Assembly (NCBI GenBank): GCA_900768015.1
Contig: CAAGBI010000045.1
Span: 1 to 27,745, forward strand
DNA from: an uncultured Alistipes sp.
GTDB taxonomy: Bacteria > Bacteroidota > Bacteroidia > Bacteroidales > Rikenellaceae
Length of the DNA: 27,745 bases
Reading direction: 5' to 3'
In this document: positions 15,856 to 23,943 of the stretch, piece by piece
Layout: every line of letters begins with the position of its first letter
Position numbering within the stretch: position 1 is the stretch's first letter
Made by a program: the position numbers and the translations under genes
The notes under the pieces: generated by a model
Told to the model about the DNA's origin: nothing
Database searches by the model: none
The model's input: the letters and a program-made list of their open reading frames with translations, nothing else

Positions 15856-16737
15856 ATGATAAAAAGAGGTGGAGAAGTCCTGCGTGAGGAGTTGCAGCGA
15901 GCTACCTATCTTGGGCGGGCAACACATTGTGGTGCTGATATTTACACCTTTGATGGTGCGCAACTTCCAGCGCTTATGCGCGAGGTGTGGCGACTGCGCG
16001 ATTTGTCGTTTAGGGAGGCGGGTGTTGCGCTCGATGATAGCACTGGCGGGTGCGCCTCGGATTGCGATGGGTCGTGCCGCCAGCTTGTGGTGTGGGATAG
16101 CGAGGCGGGAGAGATTATGGGTGGCTACCGCTATTCGCTTGGCGCAGAGGTGGCGCCCGAGAGGCTCTCAATTTGGCGATATTTCTCGCTTTCGTCACGC
16201 TTCGTAAACGACTACCTGCCCTCGGCTCTGGAGCTTGGGCGGTCGTTTGTCTCGCCCGAATATAAGTGCGGTGGCGAGCGCCATGCGATATATGCTTTGG
16301 ATGCTCTTTGGGAGGGGCTCGGTAGGGTAGTCGTAGCCTCGGATGTGCGCTACCTCTTTGGGCGCGTCACGCTCTATCCATCGTTGGGCGTAAGGGCGCG
16401 CAATCTGCTTGTTGGCTTTATGCGTTACCTCTATCCGTCGCGCGATATGCTGGTCTCGGCGCGTCAACCAATACGCATGGGGTTGAGTAGATACCGTTGT
16501 TGTAAACTCTTTGTGGGTGAGACACTTGCCGAGAATTATAAGATACTTGTGTCGCTGTTGCGAAGCATGCGATGCACCGTGCCTCCAATCATATCATCCT
16601 ATATGCGTCTCTCACCCACGATGCAGACATTTGATACATACATAAACAGTGATTTGGGTGGTGTTGCCGAGGCTGCTATAATGCTCACAGTGGATGATTT
16701 CTACGAAAACATCAGGCGGCGATACCTCTCTTGTTGA
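15856..16737 (+). CDS. GlsB/OlsB-like N-acyltransferase (GNAT fold)
   Basis: A protein of 293 residues resembling the acyltransferases often labelled hemolysin-like: OlsB of ornithine-lipid synthesis and GlsB of Bacteroides glycine-lipid synthesis, which attach a fatty acyl chain to an amino acid. Support comes from LMREVWRLRDLSFREAG (about 40-56), LVVWDSEAGEIMGGYRY, the ELGRSFVSPEY motif characteristic of the family, and the following LFGRVTLYPSLG. The C-terminal third (about 215-293) is poorly recognisable. No glsA/olsA-like O-acyltransferase is adjacent. The gene is divergent from rsmH and ends convergent with the ROK kinase gene. The start is the first ATG after the intergenic region. Confidence 0.7.
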   Translation: MIKRGGEVLREELQRATYLGRATHCGADIYTFDGAQLPALMREVWRLRDLSFREAGVALDDSTGGCASDCDGSCRQLVVWDSEAGEIMGGYRYSLGAEVAPERLSIWRYFSLSSRFVNDYLPSALELGRSFVSPEYKCGGERHAIYALDALWEGLGRVVVASDVRYLFGRVTLYPSLGVRARNLLVGFMRYLYPSRDMLVSARQPIRMGLSRYRCCKLFVGETLAENYKILVSLLRSMRCTVPPIISSYMRLSPTMQTFDTYINSDLGGVAEAAIMLTVDDFYENIRRRYLSC

Positions 16738-16745
16738 GACAAAAA

Positions 16746-16776
16746 AAGCGGAATAGGACGATTGCCTATTCCGCTT
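16746..16776 (-). terminator. Intrinsic terminator of the ROK kinase gene
   Basis: AAGCGGAATAGG and CCTATTCCGCTT form a perfect 12-bp stem with a 7-base loop. On the minus strand the stem runs into seven T residues, a textbook intrinsic terminator about 20 bases after the ROK stop codon. It may also stop the convergent acyltransferase transcript. Confidence 0.9.
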
Positions 16777-16798
16777 AAAAATTTATGATTATAACCCG

Positions 16799-17830
16799 CT
16801 ATGAGTAGCTCTCAACAGCGGCCTCGAGGTGCTGCTTCCAGATAAGAGCTGCGCCACCCAAAATAGCCACATTCTTATCCTGGATGCCACTCATCATAAG
16901 CTTAACCTTGCCCTTGAACACGCCGAGCTGGTTCTCCTCCATGTACTTGTATGTTGGGCGCATGATGTAGTCGCCAGCATTTGCCAAGCCACCGAAGAGG
17001 ATGATAGCCTCGGGCGATGTCACTGCAGTGAGGTCGGCGAGTGCCAAGCCGAGAACCTTACCTGTGCGCTCGAATGCCTCGAGGGCGATGGGGTCGTTCT
17101 TTGCTGCGGCGTCAGAGAGCATCTTTGCCTCAAACTTATCGTAGGGGATTGATCGAAGCTCACTGTCACATGTCATAGACGCCATGAGGTCGAAGGCTGT
17201 GCGCTTGATGCCCGTAGCTGAGACATATGCCTCGAGGCAACCCTTGCGGCCGCAACCACACTGACGGCCAGTCTCGCGTGAGTCGGCAGCGATGTGGCCA
17301 TACTCGCCAGCGAAGCCGTCGTGACCATATACCATCTCGCCGTTACATACGATGCCAGAGCCGAGGCCTGTGCCGAGTGTAATCATTGCGAAGTCCTTCA
17401 TGCCGCGTGCGTTGCCGAATACCATCTCGCCGATTGCAGCAGCATTAGCGTCGTTTGTAACCATCACCTTTGCTCCATTCATCAAGCGGCTGAGGTCGTC
17501 AACAAAGTTGAAGATGCGGATTGAGTCGGGGCGTGGATCTGCGGGGTCCTCAAACTTCCAGAGGTTTGCGGGAGTCTCGATGCGGCCAGAGTGGATGTTT
17601 GCGTTGGGAGCGCCCACACCGATGCCGATAAGGTCGCACTCGGGCTGCTTGGCGATAAGCTCCTTCATGGCCGTTGCGAGTGTCTCCATGTATGGCTTAT
17701 AGTCGTCGTAGTACTTGAACTTATCTGTTGAGATCTTGCTCTCGGCAATGACATTACCATCCTCATCCACAAGTCCAAAGGCAGTATTGGTGCCACCAAT
17801 ATCGATGCCCATTGCATATTTTTTTGTCAT
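16799..17830 (-). CDS. ROK family sugar kinase, probable glucokinase
   Basis: Cytoplasmic kinase that phosphorylates a hexose, probably glucose, with ATP. It has 343 residues and no N-terminal helix-turn-helix, so it is a kinase and not a ROK repressor. The phosphate-binding motif GIDIGGTNTAFG is at 8-19. The catalytic Asp127 lies in TNDANAAA. The ROK zinc motif consists of His179 (EYGHI) with Cys191, Cys193 and Cys198 (CGCGRKGCLEAY). The sugar-contacting EYGH glutamate is also present. N-acetylmannosamine or fructose kinases share these motifs, so glucose is inference. A good promoter and terminator flank it as a single-gene unit. Confidence 0.88.
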   Translation of the reverse strand: MTKKYAMGIDIGGTNTAFGLVDEDGNVIAESKISTDKFKYYDDYKPYMETLATAMKELIAKQPECDLIGIGVGAPNANIHSGRIETPANLWKFEDPADPRPDSIRIFNFVDDLSRLMNGAKVMVTNDANAAAIGEMVFGNARGMKDFAMITLGTGLGSGIVCNGEMVYGHDGFAGEYGHIAADSRETGRQCGCGRKGCLEAYVSATGIKRTAFDLMASMTCDSELRSIPYDKFEAKMLSDAAAKNDPIALEAFERTGKVLGLALADLTAVTSPEAIILFGGLANAGDYIMRPTYKYMEENQLGVFKGKVKLMMSGIQDKNVAILGGAALIWKQHLEAAVESYS

Positions 17831-17861
17831 GCTAATAGTGTTATTTGAAAATTTTATTGGT

Positions 17862-17894
17862 CAAAGTTACCAAAATTATTTTAATCTATGCAAA
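17862..17894 (-). promoter_or_regulatory. Bacteroidetes promoter of the ROK kinase gene
   Basis: On the minus strand TAACTTTG (17869-17862) is a perfect TAnnTTTG -7 box. A TTTG at 17894-17891 with a 21-base spacer fits the -33 box. The predicted start near 17855 gives a leader of about 25 bases. Confidence 0.65.
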
Positions 17895-17902
17895 AATTTT
17901 AT

Positions 17903-17955
17903 TAATTTTGACGCATTAATATCAAATACATACCGCGCGAGAGGCGTTGGTATGT
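17903..17955 (+). promoter_or_regulatory. Candidate promoter and leader hairpin of the polyprenyl synthase gene
   Basis: TAATTTTG at 17903-17910 fits the -7 consensus on the + strand; no clear -33 TTTG is seen. Downstream, ACATACC (17928-17934) and GGTATGT (17949-17955) pair around an inner CGC/GCG stem. This would place a hairpin in a 5' leader of about 105 bases. Whether it regulates is unknown. Confidence 0.35.
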
Positions 17956-18021
17956 GTGCGATAAGTGCTTAAAATGAAGTGTCTTGCTTTGTAATTAAAG
18001 AAAAATAAAAGAGTAAGAGAT

Positions 18022-18996
18022 ATGATTCGTACGAATGAAGAGATTTTAGCAGAGTTTGAGGCAACGCTCAGCCAGATGCAGACCCCCGCAGAGCCCGAGT
18101 TGTTGTATGCCCCAATCATCTACTCGATGTCGGGAGGTGGCAAGCGCCTTCGCCCCGTGTTGTTGCTCATAGCCACCGAGGCCTTTGGCGGTAGCGTCGA
18201 TAAGGCCATGCCCGCGGCTATGGCGGTGGAGGTCTTCCATAACTTCACACTCCTGCACGACGACATCATGGATAACGCTGATGTGCGCCGTGGCAAGCCC
18301 TCGGTATTTGCGAAGTGGGGCGAGAATGTTGCTATTCTCTCGGGTGATGCTATGCTCATCACCGCATACAAATACCTCGCCATGCTCGATGGTGAGCGCC
18401 TTGCGCGTGTGATGCCCATATTCAACGCCATGGCACTTGAGGTGTGCGAGGGTCAGCAGTACGACATGGACTTCGAGAGCATGGAGCGTGTGGCTGTCGA
18501 GGAGTACATACAGATGATTGAGCGCAAGACCTCGGCACTATTGTCGGGTTCGGCAACCATAGGTGCTACACTGGCGGGCGCTTCGGACGACGATGTCAAG
18601 AAAATATACCGCTTCGCTACGGAGCTTGGCCTGGCGTTCCAGTTGCAAGATGATATGCTCGATAGCTTTGGCGATGAGGCCCTCGGCAAGAAGATTGGTG
18701 GCGACATCCTCGAGGGTAAGCAGACATACCTCATGGTGCAGGCCATGAGTCGTGCCACGGATGAGGAGCGCGAGGTGTTGCGCACGACACACAAGAACGA
18801 GGCGTTGAGCGATGCCGAGAAGATTGCTACAATCAAGGCCTTGTACGAGAAGCTCGATGTTAAGCATGCTACGGAGCAGCAGATAGAGTTGCGCTTCGAG
18901 CGCGCACTGTCGGTGTTGAACACCCTCTCTATTGGCAGCGAGCGCACGGTGCGCCTCGCGGAGTTCGCACGCAACCTTATGGGTAGAAAGAAGTAA
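18022..18996 (+). CDS. Polyprenyl (trans-isoprenyl) diphosphate synthase
   Basis: Makes a linear isoprenoid diphosphate from IPP and an allylic primer; the product feeds quinone side chains or undecaprenyl synthesis. It has 324 residues. The first Asp-rich motif is LLHDDIMD (Asp80, Asp81, Asp84) and the second is LQDDMLD (Asp210, Asp211, Asp214). GGGKRLRP at 38-45 binds IPP. The first motif lacks the two-residue insertion of bacterial FPP synthases, and Phe75 stands five residues before it, as in archaeal-type GGPP synthases. Chain length therefore cannot be stated; FPP, GGPP or longer are possible. It is followed after 15 bases by the U32 gene, probably as one transcript. Confidence 0.9.
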   Translation: MIRTNEEILAEFEATLSQMQTPAEPELLYAPIIYSMSGGGKRLRPVLLLIATEAFGGSVDKAMPAAMAVEVFHNFTLLHDDIMDNADVRRGKPSVFAKWGENVAILSGDAMLITAYKYLAMLDGERLARVMPIFNAMALEVCEGQQYDMDFESMERVAVEEYIQMIERKTSALLSGSATIGATLAGASDDDVKKIYRFATELGLAFQLQDDMLDSFGDEALGKKIGGDILEGKQTYLMVQAMSRATDEEREVLRTTHKNEALSDAEKIATIKALYEKLDVKHATEQQIELRFERALSVLNTLSIGSERTVRLAEFARNLMGRKK

Positions 18997-19011
18997 AGTC
19001 TATAAAAGTCT

Positions 19012-20256
19012 ATGGTGATTAGAAGAAAAGATATAGAGATTATGGCCCCTGTGGGCTCTTACGAGTCGCTTAACGCAGCGATAAATGCTGGTGCCGACTC
19101 GGTATATTTCGGTGTTGAGCAGCTCAATATGCGCGCTGCATCGAGCGTAAACTTCACCCTCGATGACCTTGCGGAGATTGTCCGCGTGGCACACGCTGCG
19201 GGTGTCAAGACCTACCTCACGGTGAACATTGTTATCTACGACACGGAAATGGAGGTTATGCGCCGCATCATCGACCGCGCAAAGGCCGAGGGCATCGACG
19301 CCATCATTGCTACCGACCTTGCCGCCATCCTCTACGCCCGCGAGGTGGGCATGGAGGTGCACATCTCTACGCAGAGCAACATCTCGAACATTGCGGCTGT
19401 TAAGTTCTTCTCGCAGTGGGCAGATGTCGTAGTATTGGCACGCGAGTTGTCGTTGGAGCAGATTGCCTATATCTCGAAGCAGATTGAGGAGCAGCACATC
19501 TGTGGCCCTGCGGGTGAGTTGGTTAAGATTGAGATGTTCGCACACGGCGCTATGTGTATGTCGATGTCGGGTAAGTGCTACCTCTCGGAGCACGAGTCGC
19601 ACAACTCGGCTAACCGAGGTGCTTGCCGCCAGATATGCCGCCGTAAGTACACCATCACGGATAAGGATAGCGGCCAGCAGTTGGATATCGATGGCCAGTA
19701 TGTGCTCTCGCCCAAGGACTTGTGTACGGTGGACTTCCTCGATACATTCATCGAGGCGGGTGTTCGCGTCTTGAAGATTGAGGGTCGTGCGCGCGGTGGC
19801 GAGTATGTCAAGCGCGTTGTGGAGAGCTACGACGAGGCACTCAAACTTTTGGAGGCGGGTCAGTACACTCCCGAGAGTGTCGCCCCCATCAAGGAAAAAC
19901 TGCGCACAGTCTTTAACCGCGACTTCTGGGGTGGCTACTATGCCGCTAAGACCATGGTCGAGCATAGCGAGCGCTACGGCTCGTCGGCAACCTTGAAGAA
20001 GGTATATATGGGTAAGGTCACGAACTACTTCAAGCGCATTGGTGTGGCAGAGGTGTTGGTCGAGGCTTGTGAGGTGGCCGAAGGCGATGCACTGCTCTTC
20101 ATGGGCGAGAAGACGGGCGTTGTGGAGCAGAAGGCCGAGGGCATCATGCTCAACGAGCAGCCCACGACAAGCGCCAAGCAGGGTGACTTTATCTCGCTGA
20201 AGACCGCATCCGAGGTTCGCCGAGGCGATAAGGTCTATAAAGAGGTCGCAAGATAA
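19012..20256 (+). CDS. U32 family protein, TrhP/RlhA-like
   Basis: A protein of 414 residues of peptidase family U32. Members such as E. coli TrhP and RlhA are RNA-hydroxylation proteins, and proteolytic activity is doubtful for most. The family signature EMFAHGAMCMSMSGKCYLS lies at 174-192. Cys182, Cys189, Cys205 and Cys209 are placed as the iron-sulfur ligands of the family. The N-terminal barrel starts with IEIMAPVGSYESLNAAINAG and contains the GADSVYFG motif. The length and C-terminal extension suit the TrhP group (5-hydroxyuridine at tRNA position 34), but RlhA-type function is not excluded. It is probably co-transcribed with the polyprenyl synthase gene. A 129-nt palindrome starts within its stop codon. 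Confidence 0.85.
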   Translation: MVIRRKDIEIMAPVGSYESLNAAINAGADSVYFGVEQLNMRAASSVNFTLDDLAEIVRVAHAAGVKTYLTVNIVIYDTEMEVMRRIIDRAKAEGIDAIIATDLAAILYAREVGMEVHISTQSNISNIAAVKFFSQWADVVVLARELSLEQIAYISKQIEEQHICGPAGELVKIEMFAHGAMCMSMSGKCYLSEHESHNSANRGACRQICRRKYTITDKDSGQQLDIDGQYVLSPKDLCTVDFLDTFIEAGVRVLKIEGRARGGEYVKRVVESYDEALKLLEAGQYTPESVAPIKEKLRTVFNRDFWGGYYAAKTMVEHSERYGSSATLKKVYMGKVTNYFKRIGVAEVLVEACEVAEGDALLFMGEKTGVVEQKAEGIMLNEQPTTSAKQGDFISLKTASEVRRGDKVYKEVAR

Positions 20257-20383
20257 TTTGTTGTGATAAGGGCGCATCTGCGGCATCGAGCTTGTCCGCT
20301 AAATGCTCACATACGCTTTAGTATGCTCCGCTTTATCGGACTGCGACTCGCTACCACATCTGCAACCCTTCTGACAACAAATT
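20255..20383 (+). repeat. 129-nt palindromic element, copy A
   Basis: A near-complete palindrome whose ends AATTTGTTGT and ACAACAAATT are perfect inverted repeats. The first two bases belong to the U32 stop codon. Inner segments pair imperfectly (AGGG/CCCT, CGAG/CTCG, TCCG/CGGA). The apex is CATAC-GCTTTA-GTATG. Copy B at 23739-23867 has the same length and the same ends. Where copy A has GGG/CCC in the stem, copy B has TAG/CTA, so pairing is kept although the bases differ. Confidence 0.8.
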
Positions 20384-20460
20384 ACGACTGATGAGAACTA
20401 CTGTAATACCAAAATAATATATAAATACGAAATAATATAAAAACCTAAAACTATAAAACT

Positions 20461-21855
20461 ATGTTTAGCAAAGAGACTTATATTGGCCGTCGTGCCGAGT
20501 TGGCGCGCCGCGTAGGCAAGGGACTTATCCTTCTCCCCGCAAACCCCGAGGTGCCTAACAACTATCCTAATAACACATACTACTACCGTCAGGACTCTAC
20601 ATTCCGCTACTACTTTGGCTTGGATGTACCCTCGCTCATCGGTCTTATCGATGCAGAGTCGGGCGAGGCGATGCTCTTTGGTGATGACTTCACGGTGGAG
20701 GATATCATCTGGACAGGCCCCATGCCCACAATCGCTGATCAGGCTCGCGAGGTAGGCGTGGAGAAGAGCTACGCCCGCAATGCTATTCGCGATGTGTTGC
20801 GCAAGGCTATCGAGCAGAACCGCCCCGTACACTACTTGCCTCCCTACCGTGCAGAGCTCAAGATTGAGGTTGCCGACTGGCTCGGCATCCGCCTCGGCAT
20901 GCTCCACGAGCGCAAGTCGTTGGATTTGATGTTCGCCGTAGCTGAGATGCGCGAGAAGAAGTCTGCAGAGGAGATCGAGGCTTTGGAGCGCGCATTCAAG
21001 ATTGGCTACCAGATGCACATGACAGCGATGAAGATGTGTCGCCCAGGTGTTGTGGAGCGCGAGATTGCAGGTCGCGTTGAGGGCATCGCAAAGTCGTATG
21101 GTCAGGGTGTGTCGTTCCCCACAATCGTGACACAGCACGGCGAGATTTTGCATAACCACAACCACGATGGCGTGTTGGAGTCTGGCCGCTTGTTGTTGGT
21201 AGACGGTGGTGGCGAGTCGGTTGAGGGCTACTGCTCTGACCACACTCGTACATACCCCGTAAATGGTAAGTTCACAGACCGTCAGCGTGACATTTATAAT
21301 ATTGTATTGAACGCCCATAGCCAGGTTAAGGATATGATTAAGCCAGGCACTATGTATCCCGAGATTCACAAGGCAGCATATATGTCGTTGGCAGAGGGCC
21401 TCAAGGGCTTGGGTCTCATCAAGTCTACTCCCGAGGTGGCTGTAGAGGCTGGTGCGTTGTATATGTTCATGCCTCACGGCTTGGGCCACGGCATGGGTAT
21501 GGATGTTCACGACTTGGAGAACATCGGCGAGCGCTCGTTCGACTTCTCAACTGTTGCAGAGCGTGCTGCAAAGTCTGCAACATGTATCCACCGCGCTACA
21601 TGGCGTGTTGAGCCCGGCACCGTTATGTCTGACGAGCCCGGTATCTACTTCATCCCCGCACTTATCGACAAGATGCGCGCGGAGGGTAAGTTTGAGGGTA
21701 TCGTGGACTACGCATTGCTCGATACATACCGCGACTTCGGTGGCATCCGCATCGAGGACGATGTGCTTGTAACCGAGACTGGTAGCCGCTTCATTGGCGA
21801 TAAGCTCTTGCCTCTTACTGTTGAGGAGCTCGAGGCTGTTGTCGGCAAGGAGTAA
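20461..21855 (+). CDS. pepP: M24 family aminopeptidase P (Xaa-Pro aminopeptidase)
   Basis: Cytoplasmic metalloenzyme removing the N-terminal residue before a proline. It has 464 residues. The N-terminal AMP_N domain covers about 1-150 (RRAELARRVGKGLILLPAN, STFRYYFGLD). The catalytic pita-bread domain carries the dinuclear metal ligands Asp248 (LLVDGG), Asp260 (CSDHTR), His343 (HGLGHGMGMDVHD), Glu392 (SDEPGIYF) and Glu432 (GIRIEDDVLV). Asp248 and Asp260 are one residue further apart than in E. coli PepP. It has no signal peptide. The gene stands alone between the palindrome and a hairpin at 21882. I could not identify its promoter in the AT-rich 77 bases upstream. Confidence 0.93.
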   Translation: MFSKETYIGRRAELARRVGKGLILLPANPEVPNNYPNNTYYYRQDSTFRYYFGLDVPSLIGLIDAESGEAMLFGDDFTVEDIIWTGPMPTIADQAREVGVEKSYARNAIRDVLRKAIEQNRPVHYLPPYRAELKIEVADWLGIRLGMLHERKSLDLMFAVAEMREKKSAEEIEALERAFKIGYQMHMTAMKMCRPGVVEREIAGRVEGIAKSYGQGVSFPTIVTQHGEILHNHNHDGVLESGRLLLVDGGGESVEGYCSDHTRTYPVNGKFTDRQRDIYNIVLNAHSQVKDMIKPGTMYPEIHKAAYMSLAEGLKGLGLIKSTPEVAVEAGALYMFMPHGLGHGMGMDVHDLENIGERSFDFSTVAERAAKSATCIHRATWRVEPGTVMSDEPGIYFIPALIDKMRAEGKFEGIVDYALLDTYRDFGGIRIEDDVLVTETGSRFIGDKLLPLTVEELEAVVGKE

Positions 21856-21881
21856 GTTGCAACGAGATAATATAAAAAGTA

Positions 21882-21919
21882 ATTAGGGCATGTGAACCTC
21901 TTTGGTGTCGTGCCCTAAT
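21882..21919 (+). terminator. Terminator-like hairpin behind pepP
   Basis: ATTAGGGCA (21882-21890) and TGCCCTAAT (21911-21919) form a perfect 9-bp stem, with ACC/GGT able to pair inside the 20-base loop. It lies 27 bases after the pepP stop. No T-tract follows, so it is a weaker candidate. Confidence 0.5.
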
Positions 21920-22026
21920 GCTTAAGAAGGCCCGATATTTGTTGGTGTGTGTGGCGTATCTGTTTTGCTTATACGGGCATAAAAATATATTATGAAAATT
22001 TAAGGTCATATATCTACTTTTTATTA

Positions 22027-22034
22027 TATCTTTG
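22027..22034 (+). promoter_or_regulatory. Promoter -7 box of fhs
   Basis: TATCTTTG is a perfect TAnnTTTG box, 35 bases before the likely start codon. The -33 region has no TTTG at the ideal distance. An A-rich leader without Shine-Dalgarno sequence follows. Confidence 0.6.
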
Positions 22035-22069
22035 CGTCAGAAAAAACAACAATAAAAACAATGAGAGAT

Positions 22070-23740
22070 ATGAAAACAGATATTGAGATCGCAAGAGAGA
22101 CCACACTCAAAAACATCAGGGAGGTAGCCGCACAGGTAGGTTTCCCCGAGGATGAGGTATTTAACTACGGTAAGTATATCGCTAAAGTGCCCTACAAACT
22201 AATTGACGACCATAAGGTTGCGCAGAGCCACCTTATCCTCGTTACGGCCATCACCGCAACAAAGGCGGGTGTAGGTAAGACCACCGTGAGCATCGGCCTC
22301 GGCATGGGTCTTAACCACATCGGCAAGAAGGCTATCATCGCCTTGCGTGAGCCCTCGTTGGGTCCCTGCTTCGGCATGAAGGGTGGTGCTACGGGTGGCG
22401 GCTATGCTCAGGTGTTGCCCTCGGAGGATATCAACCTTCACTTCACGGGAGACTTCCACGCCATCACTTCGGCAAATAACCTTATCGCAGCGTTGTTGGA
22501 TAACTACCTCTACCACAACCGCTCACAGCAGGTGGGCCTGAAGAAGGTTATGTGGCGCCGAGTGCTCGATATGAACGACCGCTCGTTGCGTAACATCGTG
22601 TCGGGTCTTGGTGGCTCAGCTAATGGCATACCCACAGAGACAGGCTTCGACATCACTCCCGCATCGGAGATTATGGCTATCCTCTGCCTTGCGCGTAATG
22701 TAGACGACCTCTACGCTCGTATCGGCCGCATCGTGCTCGGTGTGCGCTACGACGACACCCCATTCACGGTCAACGACCTCGGTGTAACAGGTGCTGTGGT
22801 GGCACTGTTGAAGGATGCTATCAACCCCAACCTTGTGCAGACAACCGAGCACAACCCCGTAATCATCCACGGTGGCCCCTTCGCGAATATCGCACACGGC
22901 TGTAACTCTGTGATTGCTACAAAGATGGCGATGAGCCATGCGGAGTACACCGTTACGGAGGCAGGCTTCGGTGCCGACCTCGGTGCGGAGAAGTTCCTCG
23001 ACATCAAGTGTCGTCAGGCAGGCTTGAAGCCCGACCTTACAGTTCTGGTTGCCTCTACTCTCGCGCTTAAGATGCACGGTGGTGTGCCCGAGGCGGAGAT
23101 TAAGTTGCCCAATGCCGAGGGTCTCAAGCAGGGCTTCGCAAACCTCGACCGCCATGTTGCCAACCTCAAGAAGTTCGGCCAGACAGTCCTCGTATGCTTC
23201 AACCGCTTTGCAAGCGATACTGACGACGAGATTGCAATGGTCATGGCACACTGCGACGAGCTTGGCGTGCGCTGCGTGATTAACAACGCTTATGCCGAGG
23301 GTGGTGCTGGTGCAGCGGACTTGGCGCGTGCCGCAGTTGAGCTTATTGAGACACAGCCTTCGCAGCCTATCAACTACGCTTACGACCTCGAGGATAGCCT
23401 CAAGGAGAAGATTACTAAGGTGGCTAAGAATATCTATGGCGCTGGTAATGTGGTCTTTGGTCCTCGCGCACAGAAGGAGATAGCGCTTCTTGAGAAGTGG
23501 GGTATGGGTAACTTGCCCGTATGTATCGCCAAGACGCAGTTCTCGTTCAGTGCCGATGCTAAGCGCTACGGCAGTGTTGAGGGCTTCGAGATTAACATCA
23601 AGGATATCGAGCTTAACGCTGGTTCGGGCTTCGTTGTGGCCCTCGCGGGTGACATCATGCGTATGCCAGGTTTGAGCAAGACGCCTCAGGCAAGCCATAT
23701 ACGCCTTGCGGAGGATGGTAATGTTGAGGGCATCGTATAA
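22070..23740 (+). CDS. fhs: Formate--tetrahydrofolate ligase
   Basis: ATP-dependent synthesis of 10-formyl-tetrahydrofolate from formate, in one-carbon metabolism. I chose the ATG at 22070 (MKTDIEIARE), which aligns with the family N-terminus; an ATG at 22061 adds three residues. The product is 556 residues, the normal length. The phosphate-binding loop reads TATKAGVGKTTVSIG, and other family blocks are REPSLGPCFGMKGGATGGG, DINLHFTGDFHAITSANN, EHNPVIIHGGPFANIAHGCN and VTEAGFGADLGAEKF. gcvT elsewhere in the window also uses tetrahydrofolate, but the two are not linked as an operon. A 129-nt palindrome starts within the stop codon. Confidence 0.97.
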   Translation: MKTDIEIARETTLKNIREVAAQVGFPEDEVFNYGKYIAKVPYKLIDDHKVAQSHLILVTAITATKAGVGKTTVSIGLGMGLNHIGKKAIIALREPSLGPCFGMKGGATGGGYAQVLPSEDINLHFTGDFHAITSANNLIAALLDNYLYHNRSQQVGLKKVMWRRVLDMNDRSLRNIVSGLGGSANGIPTETGFDITPASEIMAILCLARNVDDLYARIGRIVLGVRYDDTPFTVNDLGVTGAVVALLKDAINPNLVQTTEHNPVIIHGGPFANIAHGCNSVIATKMAMSHAEYTVTEAGFGADLGAEKFLDIKCRQAGLKPDLTVLVASTLALKMHGGVPEAEIKLPNAEGLKQGFANLDRHVANLKKFGQTVLVCFNRFASDTDDEIAMVMAHCDELGVRCVINNAYAEGGAGAADLARAAVELIETQPSQPINYAYDLEDSLKEKITKVAKNIYGAGNVVFGPRAQKEIALLEKWGMGNLPVCIAKTQFSFSADAKRYGSVEGFEINIKDIELNAGSGFVVALAGDIMRMPGLSKTPQASHIRLAEDGNVEGIV

Positions 23741-23867
23741 TTTGTTGTGATAATAGCGCATCTACTGCCGCTAACGAAATATCTCGTCAATGGGCAGTAC
23801 GCTATAGTACAGCCCATCGACTCGAATTTCGCCGAGCGTTGTATATGCACTATTCTGACAACAAATT
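23739..23867 (+). repeat. 129-nt palindromic element, copy B
   Basis: Same length, same 10-bp inverted ends and the same position relative to a stop codon as copy A. The shared left end is AATTTGTTGTGATAA followed after two bases by GCGCATCT. The shared right end is TTCTGACAACAAATT. The stem pairs through ATAG, GCAT, CGAAAT, TCG and ATGGGC, and the apex is GTAC-GCTATA-GTAC. The interior differs from copy A in sequence but remains palindromic. Confidence 0.8.
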
Positions 23868-23904
23868 TGTGTAGCATCAGTGCCTATATTGCATAACACA
23901 TATC

Positions 23905-23931
23905 AAGGGGTAGCCATATCGGGTGCCCCTT
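23905..23931 (+). promoter_or_regulatory. Hairpin just upstream of mqnB
   Basis: AAGGGG (23905-23910) pairs with CCCCTT (23926-23931), with further partial pairing inside (GCC with GGG) and the sequence TTTATACTATT after it. It lies 12 bases before the mqnB ATG. It may be a second terminator for the fhs transcript or a leader structure. Confidence 0.4.
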
Positions 23932-23943
23932 TATACTATTAAT

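Noticed and set aside
19000..20286. 428-residue open frame antisense to the U32 gene
   Set aside because: The sense strand encodes a full, motif-bearing U32 protein. The antisense product has no recognisable domain and results from the codon usage of the real gene.
20398..21510. 370-residue open frame antisense to pepP
   Set aside because: Same reasoning: pepP has all five metal ligands on the sense strand.
22616..23761. 381-residue open frame antisense to fhs
   Set aside because: No family resemblance; fhs on the other strand is complete and conserved.
20255..23867. The two 129-nt elements as ends of a composite transposon
   Set aside because: The genes between them, pepP and fhs, are ordinary housekeeping genes, no transposase is present, and each element is a complete palindrome on its own.
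23741..23943. Gap between fhs and mqnB as a riboswitch
   Set aside because: The palindrome and the small hairpin explain the visible structure; I see no known riboswitch consensus such as a THF or cobalamin box.
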